In this document: piece after piece, positions 1-8,180 of the stretch | How positions within the stretch are numbered: the stretch's first letter is position 1 | Layout: each line of letters opens with the position of its first letter | From: Alphaproteobacteria bacterium | GTDB taxonomy: Bacteria > Pseudomonadota > Alphaproteobacteria > JANQMY01 | Length of the DNA: 64,000 nucleotides | Direction: 5' to 3' | Assembly: GCA_028289425.1 (NCBI GenBank) | Contig: JANQPL010000014.1 | Location: 58,170-122,169, forward strand | Notes under the pieces: generated by a model | The model's input: the letters and a program-made list of their open reading frames with translations, nothing else | Databases searched by the model: none | Told to the model about the DNA's origin: nothing | Program-made: the position numbers and the translations under genes

Positions 1-546
1 GAGAATCTGGCTTCCCTTGACCACCAATGCATTTCTAGCGCCCCTGCAGTCTGCGAGGCACTCAAGGTCTTCTGGCAACTCGACGACTTCCTCATTATGC
101 AATGCCGTCAAGTTGAGATTTTTCCTCGGTTGCATATATTCTTTGTACTGTTTTATGATTAACTTTCGGGAGCCTATGTTCCATCCACTTTCTGCTTTCG
201 CTACAACTCCCCCTAGTGCCTTACATATAACTTGGTGACCAAAACAGATCCCTAGCATCTTGACTGAATTCTGATCGCAGTAGTTCACTATACTACAAAG
301 GTCTTGCACACTGGCGGTGTTCGAGTTCACTGAACGGGGACTTCCGGTAATTATAATTCCTCGATAGTCAGGCAAACTTTTTGGTCGCTCCCCTGAGGAG
401 ACGTCAAAAAGATCGAGTCTTTCCGAAAATTTCGTGTCTCCAAAGAAATCCCTAAAGCGATCAAAGTCTTGAGGGAACTGAGGACCCAGCCCCTCTATGT
501 GCTCATTAAAAGATTGGAGCACTGCAATTCTTTCATGACTTCTCAC
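1..546 (-). CDS. Class I glutamine amidotransferase, 3' end beyond window
   Basis: An open frame on the minus strand runs from a GTG at 546 off the left edge, giving about 182 residues. It reads ITGSPRSV, then GICFGHQ, the nucleophile-elbow motif of GMP-synthase-type class I amidotransferases with the catalytic Cys, then a later HNEEVVELP stretch. The Gly-His-Pro-Glu motif expected further on would lie beyond the window. There is no in-frame ATG; a TAA precedes the GTG closely, so this start is the best available. It follows the glutamine-synthetase-like gene by about 20 bp in the same operon. It could deliver ammonia to a partner or act as a gamma-glutamyl hydrolase like PuuD; the motif resembles the GMP-synthase type more. 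Family call is firm, role is not. Confidence 0.8.
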   Translation of the reverse strand, partial: MRSHERIAVLQSFNEHIEGLGPQFPQDFDRFRDFFGDTKFSERLDLFDVSSGERPKSLPDYRGIIITGSPRSVNSNTASVQDLCSIVNYCDQNSVKMLGICFGHQVICKALGGVVAKAESGWNIGSRKLIIKQYKEYMQPRKNLNLTALHNEEVVELPEDLECLADCRGARNALVVKGSQIL

Positions 547-568
547 ACCACAGGACCCTAGTTCTTAT

Positions 569-1660
569 TCACAACAACTGCGCTAACCCACGTTTAGTTA
601 TTAGTGACCAATTAAGGGCGGAAAGGTCGGCTTCGTTGTATCTTTTGCAAGCTTCTTCAAACGTGTTGGACAGTTTTATGGTTCCCGACATTTTGTTGGC
701 ACCCTTGTAAAACGTAATTCCATGAACTCCACTTGCGATCAAACTGGTCAGTATACTGTATACGTTGGCGGTGTTGTCGGGTATTCTAAACTCGAACCTT
801 TGGTCTCGTTTCACATGTCTAATTGCTGCGTTTCGTGTCTCATCGGATACACCGGCGGCTAATTCGAGCCACGTATTTTTCATTCCCTCATCATGAAGCC
901 GATCGTAAGAGCCAACTGACGGACAATAGATAAGTTGGCAACGGTTGCACCAACTTATTACTCCGTTGGCAAATTTTTTTGAGCACTCTGGGTTTGATGC
1001 GTTGGGTAACCAATTCTCTGACACGCTGAAATTCACATGTAGCCCGCTGCCGAATTGACCAACACTCGGTTTTGGTGAAAAATCAATCTTCAGCTGGTGC
1101 TTCCGCGCAATCACTGACAATATAGCTTTAGAGATAACAAGATTTGCAGCTGCAGAATAGGGGTCAGTCGCGGTAAAGCTAACTTCAAATTGGTGAACAC
1201 CTCCCTCTGCGTGAAATGTCTCGACACCCAATTGCAGCTCTTCGGCGTTTGCCAGAAAATCTGAGATGGTCTCACTGACTTCAAATTGACGATCTAACTT
1301 GTATGCATGAACTCCGGGGGGATCTCGGTCTTTTTTCCCTGAACTCGGAAACAAATAAAACTCAAGCTCAAGGCCTATTCGTACATCAATGCCGAGCAAA
1401 TCAAGTTTCCCAATCTGGTCTAACAAGGCGGACTTGGGACAGAATGGCGTTTCGGACACACAAGAGACCAATTCCGTATTGGGAAATAATGATGTGGACC
1501 TTTTGTGTAGTCCATCGGAACGAATGCGAAAGTCTCGGTCTTTTTCAGACAGCCCCAAGCGATCTACGGAAGATGGTGTGAGGTAAACTTCATCTGTCGA
1601 CTTAGACGTTAATTTGCCGATTGCATCGCCAGATCCATTGACAGCCCAAAATAGTCTCAT
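569..1660 (-). CDS. Glutamine synthetase-like gamma-glutamyl ligase
   Basis: This 363-residue protein has the catalytic core of the glutamine synthetase family: GLELEFYLF (metal-binding Glu), a GGVHQFEVSF segment matching the second Glu pair, GSGLHVNFS (the active-site His), and RFEFRIPDNTANVYSIL with the Glu/Arg pair. It is shorter than the usual 440-470 residues because the N-terminal beta-grasp region is reduced. Stand-alone relatives of this kind (PuuA, GlnT, FluG types) glutamylate amines rather than ammonia. The gene starts 1 bp after the SDR stop and is followed by the amidotransferase, so the three are probably co-transcribed. The substrate is unknown; a small amine made or oxidised by the neighbouring flavoprotein and SDR is an inference. 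Confidence 0.8.
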   Translation of the reverse strand: MRLFWAVNGSGDAIGKLTSKSTDEVYLTPSSVDRLGLSEKDRDFRIRSDGLHKRSTSLFPNTELVSCVSETPFCPKSALLDQIGKLDLLGIDVRIGLELEFYLFPSSGKKDRDPPGVHAYKLDRQFEVSETISDFLANAEELQLGVETFHAEGGVHQFEVSFTATDPYSAAANLVISKAILSVIARKHQLKIDFSPKPSVGQFGSGLHVNFSVSENWLPNASNPECSKKFANGVISWCNRCQLIYCPSVGSYDRLHDEGMKNTWLELAAGVSDETRNAAIRHVKRDQRFEFRIPDNTANVYSILTSLIASGVHGITFYKGANKMSGTIKLSNTFEEACKRYNEADLSALNWSLITKRGLAQLL

Positions 1661-1661
1661 G

Positions 1662-2390
1662 CTAACAATATGTAACTTTGTACACTTGTTTTAGCGGAAG
1701 TACATTTAATTTGTGCACGAATAAACTTTTGTACGAGGACAAAGAAAAACATAAATCGGCGAGTTCGCTAGTTGCAATCAATGCGCCGTCTGACTCGGAT
1801 ACAACGCGTTCTGGATCGGCGTCGTATTGGTGGGAATGGCTCGATACGTCAGCCGGGCTTACGATTACGACCCGGCAATGTCCAAGGTTGTCTTTTTGGA
1901 GGGCGACCGCAAATCCCTCGATAGCCTTTTTTGCTGCAATAAAACTCGCGAGTCCGGGGTTCTCGGGAAACCCCCAATCAGCAGATACTTGGTAAACTAA
2001 AGGCGAGATGCTGCTATTACGCAAAACTATTTTGGTAAGATTTATCGCTCCGAGGACTCCAGCTTCAAAGAGATTTGCTGTCTCTTCAATTTCAGTATCA
2101 ACAGCAGCCCCCTCAACATAACCGAATGCACCGCTCCAAAGCACGTCAATCAGTCCGTTTGCCTTCACAAACTTCTCAATATTGCGATTGACAAGATCGA
2201 AGTCTCTAATATCCACATCTATGGTTGTTGATGTACCACCGAGCTTGGTAATATCCGATGCGGTTTGTTCGAGGCCATCTCGGTTTCTCGCCAAAAGTCC
2301 CACGTGATAGCCTTCGCTTCCAAATCTCACTGCTATAGCGCGACCAATTCCGTAACTGGCGCCAGAAACAACAATATTCTTCGCACTCAT
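1662..2390 (-). CDS. Short-chain dehydrogenase/reductase lacking the catalytic Tyr
   Basis: A Rossmann-fold SDR of 242 residues. The N-terminus carries SGASYGIG, the nucleotide-binding TGxxxGIG motif. A conserved Ser sits in QVSADWG, but 13 residues later the catalytic YxxxK reads FIAAK, so the Tyr is replaced by Phe while the Lys is kept. The start at 2390 is chosen because an AAGGAAGG ribosome site lies 6 bp upstream; an in-frame ATG at 2441, overlapping the TAA of the upstream gene, is possible and adds 17 residues. With Tyr lost, the protein may be a reductase with altered chemistry, a binding protein, or inactive. It lies between the flavoprotein and the ligase in one operon. Confidence 0.8.
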   Translation of the reverse strand: MSAKNIVVSGASYGIGRAIAVRFGSEGYHVGLLARNRDGLEQTASDITKLGGTSTTIDVDIRDFDLVNRNIEKFVKANGLIDVLWSGAFGYVEGAAVDTEIEETANLFEAGVLGAINLTKIVLRNSSISPLVYQVSADWGFPENPGLASFIAAKKAIEGFAVALQKDNLGHCRVVIVSPADVSSHSHQYDADPERVVSESDGALIATSELADLCFSLSSYKSLFVHKLNVLPLKQVYKVTYC

Positions 2391-2440
2391 TTTATGCCTT
2401 CCTTTTTGATTGAGCAGCCGTGAGATTCTACCAATTGACA

Positions 2441-3913
2441 TTAAGCCGTCGCTATATTTTCAAGAATAGCTTGGGCACCGAGATAGCCAGCGACTCCAGA
2501 CACTAACCCACCACCATTTGCACTCGGTCCACAGTTCGTTAGGTTCGGAACACTCTCTATGCTTGCCAGGGCATTTCGCCTGTCTAATATGCAAGAATTC
2601 AAGAAGCGCCCATGATCTACATTACCTCTTGAAAGCAGGAAGTGAGATTCAAGGTCAACCGGATCCATAAGGCGAGCTTCTTGTACGACATTGTCATTTG
2701 ACAAATCAGCCAATATCGAGTCGGTAACTTGTTTGCCGCATGCCCTTCTTCTTTCATCCGACATTGCGGCCAATATCGAATAGCAACTGTACATTACATA
2801 AATAGAGTGAAGGTACGTATCGCAGTCTTTGCCATGAAAAGCCTGCTCACAAAAGACCTCGAAATACGGGTTCCGTGAATGCCCGTGTTCGAGAGCCGAA
2901 AGATAGGAACTATGCATTTCTTCAATTGTGAGGGGACGAACAATCATGGTGTCGCTCAACGCATCTCCCTTGGCGCCCTTAAACTGGAGCGGTTCCGTCG
3001 CAACAACAAGCAACTTAGAACAACCGCCGTCCTGCATGTGTGAACTCCAGTCCCGATAGGGACTACTCTCTTGTTCCATGAGATTTTCAATTCCAAGAAG
3101 ACGGAGTAAGATCGGTAAACTTACCGTCGTAGCAAAATAGTCCGCGTTAACTTCCCGTCCATCCTTCAAACGAGCCGCGACGATTTTGTCACCGATTCGT
3201 TGAAGGCCAACGACTTCCGCGTTCGGTGTTAGTACGCACCCTCTCCCGATTGCGATTTTTGCAAGTGCGGAAGTAACTGCGCCCATCCCCTTTCTTGGCG
3301 ATGACCAAGATCCAAAGTAATCGTTGGCACATGCAAGATACAGGACTGCTACCGCTGACCCCGGTTCATATGGGCTGTGAAAGGACAAAACCTTTCCAGC
3401 CAATGCCATCGCTTTCGATGCCTCATTGTCACCAAAATAAAACTCGAGCAGCTCAGAGATGGACCCGTCCAAAAATAACAAGCCACTCCTTAGTTTTAGC
3501 GCTCTAACATCAGTTCTTAACTTCTCGATTGTCGTCGTAGAATCTAAGAGGTGCCTCCGAAACACTGACGCGGCTTTCCGAAGATCTCCCATGTAAGTCG
3601 GCCAAGAATCGAAAGTTTCAATTGGCGCACCTGTCATCCCAGGTAAACGCCGTATAAACTCGCATTCTCGAGCTGCCGATTTGAGGTCAAGCTTGTCCAA
3701 TTCTATGCCAGTCGCAGAAATCACTTCTTCGAAAAGCATAAAAAGGTGATTAGCGCCCCAATTGAATGAGAAGCCAAGCTCATTGTCTGGAGCTGCGGCT
3801 CCGCCAAATCTTTCCTTGCTTTCCAATACAACCACTCGATGACCCGCGGTCTGAAGGATAATGGCTGCAACCAACCCATTGTGTCCCCCACCTATAATTG
3901 CGATTTCGGCCAT
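2441..3913 (-). CDS. CrtI/phytoene desaturase-like FAD oxidoreductase
   Basis: A 490-residue flavoprotein. The N-terminus AIIGGGHNGLVAAIIL is a GxGxxG dinucleotide-binding fold followed by an acidic strand end (VVVLESKERFGGAA), as in the phytoene desaturase/PYROXD2 group. The C-terminus NCGPSANGGGLVSGVAGYLGA is the closing FAD-binding motif of that group. Length matches the family. Such enzymes oxidise or isomerise C-C or C-N bonds of hydrophobic substrates with FAD. There is no crtB or other carotenoid gene nearby, so carotenoid work is unlikely. The ATG directly follows the upstream TGA (TGAATG), so translation is probably coupled. Substrate unknown. Confidence 0.8.
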   Translation of the reverse strand: MAEIAIIGGGHNGLVAAIILQTAGHRVVVLESKERFGGAAAPDNELGFSFNWGANHLFMLFEEVISATGIELDKLDLKSAARECEFIRRLPGMTGAPIETFDSWPTYMGDLRKAASVFRRHLLDSTTTIEKLRTDVRALKLRSGLLFLDGSISELLEFYFGDNEASKAMALAGKVLSFHSPYEPGSAVAVLYLACANDYFGSWSSPRKGMGAVTSALAKIAIGRGCVLTPNAEVVGLQRIGDKIVAARLKDGREVNADYFATTVSLPILLRLLGIENLMEQESSPYRDWSSHMQDGGCSKLLVVATEPLQFKGAKGDALSDTMIVRPLTIEEMHSSYLSALEHGHSRNPYFEVFCEQAFHGKDCDTYLHSIYVMYSCYSILAAMSDERRRACGKQVTDSILADLSNDNVVQEARLMDPVDLESHFLLSRGNVDHGRFLNSCILDRRNALASIESVPNLTNCGPSANGGGLVSGVAGYLGAQAILENIATA

Positions 3914-4717
3914 TCATTTAGCCGCATCTGATGAGTGATGATCCACAACGGTGTCCAGGTCGATCGGTGTTCCGATTGCCTTTACCGTCGATACCAATCG
4001 ATATGAATAATCCACGCCAAGCTTTACAAAGTAGTCTAATTCATTCAGGTCATTTGGTACATTCATGTAACCGGTCGCCGAACTCTCTTCGCGACCGAAT
4101 GGATCGAACACACAAGTGTCGTGAGTGGAGAGAAGCTGAAAAAGGTGCCGCTCAGAAATCTCTATTGCGTGCACTCTGTCTGGATGTGAAACCATGTTTC
4201 GTATTGATTTAATCTTTTCTCGCGATAGGTGGTCCTCTGGAATGACATAGTAGTAATGAACCCCCCGTGAGGTATTCGCTTCTATAACTGGAGCAAAGAG
4301 GTTCTTGTCTAATTCTCCACCCAGGTAGGACGACACGATCCAAACCTCTTCCTTCGGCATCTGAAGCTCGCGTGTAACCAAGTCTTTGGTTGTGATGACC
4401 CAGTCAGGATCTTGAAACACTTGGAACACGTCCATCCTATTCTCAAAGGTGGAGAAACTAAGTTGCATCGAAGAAACGGCTTCCCGAACCGCGTTCACTG
4501 TGGCTGCTTGTTGCCGCGCGACTGACCGATCAATTGACGGTTTGATAAAAGCCAGTCCAGCGACAAACGAAAGCCCGACAAAAATTGAAACGATCAAAAA
4601 AGATATCCCCAAGTGAATTGGGCTTAGGAGGCTGGTTAGAAAGCCAATTGCGAATCCGCCGCCAACTGCCAACAACGAAAGCACAAGAATCACAATTCCC
4701 GGATCAAGCTTTCTCAT
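3914..4717 (-). CDS. Membrane-anchored protein of unknown function
   Basis: I do not recognise this family. The N-terminus has two hydrophobic segments in a row (IVILVLSLLAVGGGFAIGF and ISFLIVSIFVGLSFVAGLAF) separated by a short loop, then a soluble region of about 200 residues. The soluble part includes EEVWIVSSYLGGELDKNLFAPVI followed by RGVHYYYVIPE, which resembles the core strands of phospholipase-D-like domains, but no HxK(x)4D motif is present. The ATG at 4717 is preferred to an upstream TTG at 4753. It is the promoter-proximal gene of the minus-strand operon, so it may anchor or scaffold the soluble enzymes; that is inference. Confidence 0.5.
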   Translation of the reverse strand: MRKLDPGIVILVLSLLAVGGGFAIGFLTSLLSPIHLGISFLIVSIFVGLSFVAGLAFIKPSIDRSVARQQAATVNAVREAVSSMQLSFSTFENRMDVFQVFQDPDWVITTKDLVTRELQMPKEEVWIVSSYLGGELDKNLFAPVIEANTSRGVHYYYVIPEDHLSREKIKSIRNMVSHPDRVHAIEISERHLFQLLSTHDTCVFDPFGREESSATGYMNVPNDLNELDYFVKLGVDYSYRLVSTVKAIGTPIDLDTVVDHHSSDAAK

Positions 4718-5352
4718 CACATCGTCTTTTCGAATGGGAAATTTGAGTGTCAACGAATTGTCAGGATAATGAGCAAAAGGCTCTGCAAATGTTTAGTTCT
4801 CATCTCGGCAGCAGCGTCTGATTCATGGATTCTGGTGAATTCCTTGCCGTTTTCGTGTTTGGTTTCGCGACGCGTCTCATACCTGTTTTGTCAGCACTAC
4901 CTCGTAGCAATCGAGGCGGTTAGGATTATCTTGACTCCAGCCATTTGCAGGTTGCTTCACAAACGGAACGACAACCTGCCCGTATGTATGATTGTATCTC
5001 ACTCACAAATACAATTTAATGTCAGTTCTTATCTGATTCAATACAACAACGCGAATGAAGGGCTGGATACACCTCAACTCAGACGCTGACGTTGTCAATA
5101 TGGAAGCGGCCGCAGCTTCAAGTACCTCATAGCGTGCGTTGTGTTCAACATATCGCGCCGTTTGGCTGCTAGATTGCTATGTTCTCTAACGTTCACTTTT
5201 CAGCCAACTGTAGTAGCAAACTTTGGGTCGAAGCCTTCTTCCGATCATTGGGGTGTCCGTCGAAAACTAAACCTCAATCTCGACCAGCAATACAAAGCGC
5301 TTATTGTTGTTGGTCTGGCATCCCATTCCTCGGACTAACTCCGACTCGCAGA
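4718..5352. other. Gene-free stretch upstream of the flavoprotein operon
   Basis: About 630 bases without a supportable gene. The short frames here have no recognisable domain and no ribosome sites. The stretch is AT-rich and probably carries the promoter of the minus-strand operon that starts at 4717. I could not pick a convincing -35/-10 pair. Confidence 0.4.
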
Positions 5353-5778
5353 TCACCGGTGTCTAATAAAATGTAGCGTTTCTCGAACTGCGCGCAGATT
5401 GGGAATTCCATCAAGACTAATTTCAGCATGATCGACATTTGCTGCAGACGAAACTGAAATACTCCCTACACCCATTATTCTCTCTAATAAGTTTTGTTTG
5501 ATCCTCACATCACGGACATCTTTAGCATGTATGTCGTTGGTGCGCTTCGGGAATATCCCCTTACGGAGCGTTACAGACTCGTCAGTGATGACCAATCGTA
5601 CGGATTTCACCTTTAGATACCAAATTAAAAGTATAACCCCTCCCAATCCGAAAACAGGAACTAGGGCAACCGATACCAAGAACGACAACGGCGTCCTTCG
5701 AAGCACTGTGGGATTACGACTGTACAAAACTTCATTAGCGTCTATTTCCTGCGACCGATCGACTATCGCGATTGTCAT
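5353..5778 (-). CDS. Bacterial PH-domain (bPH2, YdbS-like) membrane protein
   Basis: A 141-residue protein with a charged N-terminus, one hydrophobic segment or hairpin at about residues 31-54 (LSFLVSVALVPVFGLGGVILLIWYL), then a PH-like beta-sandwich: RLVITDESVTLRKGIFPKRTNDIHAKDVRDVRIKQNLLERIMGVGSISVSSAA. The alternation 'T-x-E-x-V-x-x-R-x-G' then 'I-x-x-x-x-V-x-D-V-x-x-x-Q-x-x-x-x-R-x-x-x-x-G' is typical of the bacterial PH/YdbS (DUF304) family. It is likely an inner-membrane protein with a cytoplasmic beta domain. No operon partner; the next gene is divergent. Confidence 0.7.
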   Translation of the reverse strand: MTIAIVDRSQEIDANEVLYSRNPTVLRRTPLSFLVSVALVPVFGLGGVILLIWYLKVKSVRLVITDESVTLRKGIFPKRTNDIHAKDVRDVRIKQNLLERIMGVGSISVSSAANVDHAEISLDGIPNLRAVRETLHFIRHR

Positions 5779-5985
5779 CTAGACCTCTGAGCATCTGTGG
5801 GGCCACGCACCAATCAATTAGATTTGTGTGGATGAGTTTATTTTTTTCGATCAAAAAACGGGAACGATTTGGATAAATCAGTTTAAAAACATCGCAACTT
5901 TGGTTTCTTATCTCTGGAATTCAATATTTCCGACTACCATGTCTTGAGTTGAGAATAACCAAGTACACCTGGACGATGGATCCGA

Positions 5986-6432
5986 ATGACAGGTGAGACT
6001 TTTGCCACTGCTGCCCACCGACAACTAATTACTAAAAAGCTCTGCTCAGTTCGTAGTGTGGCAGACACGCTCAACACCAGCGCGGAGTCCCTTTACGATC
6101 GATTTTACGGAAGAATCGCTTTCACGGTTGAAGAAGCGCGAAAGCTGCTTAATTCGGTATCTACACCAGATCTAGCGGACAACTTGCTGGAATATTCACC
6201 GTTCTTTGCTGCCTTGCGACCGGAGGCCGATGAGAAAATCTTTGATTTACAGTCGGGCGCTGCCGAAATGGTTTATAAGGCAGCAGAAGTATTGAGGGTC
6301 GTTCAAGTAGCCTTACGCGATGGAGAAATTGATCATATTGAGCGTCGGGAGATCGCGGTCAGTTTGGTCGGAGTTGAAAAACTCTTGGCCTCACATAAAG
6401 AGACCGCGAAATACAACGATCATGACCCGTAA
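5986..6432 (+). CDS. CII-like phage regulatory protein
   Basis: A 148-residue protein. The N-terminal half (residues about 10-60) reads as a helix-turn-helix: VRSVADTLNTSAESLYDRFYGRIAFTVEEARKLL, then a helix (TPDLADNLLEYSPFFAALRP). The layout, an 'all-alpha N-terminus, HTH, then a helical tail', resembles phage regulatory CII/CP76-type proteins. The C-terminus is a long helix (VVQVALRDGEIDHIERREIAVSLVGVEKLLA). It stands alone on the plus strand about 600 bp before the hydrolase/caspase operon and could be a leftover phage regulator. Fold fairly likely, family tentative. Confidence 0.5.
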   Translation: MTGETFATAAHRQLITKKLCSVRSVADTLNTSAESLYDRFYGRIAFTVEEARKLLNSVSTPDLADNLLEYSPFFAALRPEADEKIFDLQSGAAEMVYKAAEVLRVVQVALRDGEIDHIERREIAVSLVGVEKLLASHKETAKYNDHDP

Positions 6433-7052
6433 AGGTTTTGGCACCAGGAATCGCAGTTTGCGGACATTGACGCGCTGGTAGCAGAAGATCACCACGCAGT
6501 AGCGATGTCGCCGAAATAGGAATTAGCCGCACGATCTTGTTGAGAGCCGCTGACTAGCTAACCCAGAGAGGCGCACGGGTGCCGATAAAGTGCGCAGTAG
6601 CTGCTTTCCCACGTGTCTACCAAGACCGATCAACCTTGTTAGTGGCCTGTTCCAGTTCGGCAATCCGCCACTGCTTGAACTCAAAGAACATGTTGCCGGA
6701 TCTGGGGGGCAAAGATTCGAATCCTATCAGGACTGCCATCTCCCTGCTGTTTGTTTGCTAAAGTCTGAATCCAGTTTCTCAGCGTGCGGCTTCATACTTC
6801 AGCTATTTAACTCTGTAGCAATTCGCCAAAACCAGACATTTCCTCCAATTTGATGAACGACCGATTTGCGGCTGTGTTCTGCCGTAATCTCAAATAGCTC
6901 GGCTGGGCGGATTTTGGACGCTCTCCAAAAGTAGAGATTGACCTTATGCTGGCAAAATTACTCAATCTGGATTTGGAATGTCTTGAAATCGAATGTCTGC
7001 AGTTTATGGTAGAGTAGATATTGCCGCATATTGTTATGGTAGAGACTTTACA
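6433..7052. other. Gene-free stretch with decayed fragments, upstream of hydrolase/caspase operon
   Basis: About 620 bases with no intact gene. It holds a tRNA-3'-end-like stretch at 6704-6738 whose T-stem does not pair, and one copy of an imperfect 34-bp repeat at 6910-6943 whose mate is at 11248-11281. It should also carry the promoter of the operon beginning at 7053. The mix of fragments suggests past insertions. Confidence 0.4.
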
Positions 7053-8180
7053 ATGCAACTCATTTTTGTTCATGGCGTAGCGACAAGGTCGAGCAAAAAG
7101 CACTCACTAGAAGAACGCCGAAGGGACCGGTTCTTCAAAGATGTTTTGATGCGCGGGTCTAGCGTTTACATCGATAATCCGAAGTGGGGAGACCTTATCC
7201 CTGACCCAGCATGGGGCGAACTCGCTCTTCCCATGAATAGCCCCAAAGCAGCGTCATACGGATTGGCAGATTTTTTCGGCGAGGAACAATCCGGTGAGGT
7301 CGGAAACGCTTTACCGGATATTGCGAAAGACGATCTCGCGTCAGCCGTAGATTCGCTCGCCATCGGCATGATCGAAAAAGCTGAGTGGGAAGGTCGAGAT
7401 CTCAATGACGAAGAGTTCCAACTCTTCGCCGAACTTGTTGACTATGTCGAGCACAATAAAATTGCTTCTTGGGCGAACGATCAGATGGATGACAATTCGT
7501 TCGCCTATGCTCTGACGCAAAAACTCTCTAACTCGTCATCGTACGGATTAGAATCCCCACTTACCGACGCGGCGAAGTGGGTCAGCGATCGCACGCGGAA
7601 TCTTGTGGGACGCGGGCTCACAGCAGGTTTTCGAGATGAAGTGAACCCAATGGTCGGCCGCTTTCTCGGCGACGTGTTCATCTATCTCAAATCAGGGCCC
7701 ATTCGCGATAAGATTCGCGGTAAAGTTATCCAGTCAATCGTTAAAGCAAACGCGCGCCGTAGCGATGATGAGCCGCTCTTGGTGGTTGGCCACAGCATGG
7801 GTGGCGTGATCGCGGTGGACTTGCTTTCTGATCCCAGCATAGCGGAACTTAATGGAATTGAAGTTGATCTCTTAGCCACGGTGGGCTCTCAACCTAGCCA
7901 TTTCGAAGAGTACAAATTACTCTCAATTAGCGACGGCAATATCGGCGCAAACAAGCCAGTCAACCTTGCACCCAAACCTACACGAGTAAAACTCTGGTGG
8001 AATGTCTTTGACCCGATCGACCCCCTAGCCTTTCGCTGCGAGAATATCTTTGACGGCGTCAATGATTTCCAATTCAGCTCGTCGGTTGGATTGATTGACG
8101 CGCATACTGCTTACTTCAAACGACCGAAATTCTTCGAGCGCATGAGGAATCGGTTACGTCTGGCATCGCTCTTAGCATGA
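7053..8180 (+). CDS. Alpha/beta hydrolase (lipase/esterase-like), caspase operon
   Basis: A 375-residue serine hydrolase. It opens MQLIFVHGV, the first strand and oxyanion-hole HG of the alpha/beta-hydrolase fold, and carries GHSMGG with nucleophile S248. D320 or D323 (NVFDPIDPLAF) and H351 (LIDAHTAYF) complete a plausible triad. Residues 30-230 form a large, acidic, mostly helical insert before the nucleophile elbow. A longer frame starts at 6993, but 7053 fits the fold better. Its stop overlaps the caspase start by 4 bp (ATGA), so the two are translationally coupled. No signal peptide, so it acts in the cytoplasm or on the inner membrane face. It may be a lipase effector or the substrate of the protease; the direction of control cannot be read from sequence. 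Confidence 0.8.
   Translation: MQLIFVHGVATRSSKKHSLEERRRDRFFKDVLMRGSSVYIDNPKWGDLIPDPAWGELALPMNSPKAASYGLADFFGEEQSGEVGNALPDIAKDDLASAVDSLAIGMIEKAEWEGRDLNDEEFQLFAELVDYVEHNKIASWANDQMDDNSFAYALTQKLSNSSSYGLESPLTDAAKWVSDRTRNLVGRGLTAGFRDEVNPMVGRFLGDVFIYLKSGPIRDKIRGKVIQSIVKANARRSDDEPLLVVGHSMGGVIAVDLLSDPSIAELNGIEVDLLATVGSQPSHFEEYKLLSISDGNIGANKPVNLAPKPTRVKLWWNVFDPIDPLAFRCENIFDGVNDFQFSSSVGLIDAHTAYFKRPKFFERMRNRLRLASLLA

Noticed and set aside
6704..6738. tRNA 3'-end-like stretch ending in GCCA
   Set aside because: It resembles a T-arm and acceptor end (GATTCGAATC then GACTGCCA), but the five-base T-stem does not pair and no 5' half was found. At most a decayed fragment.
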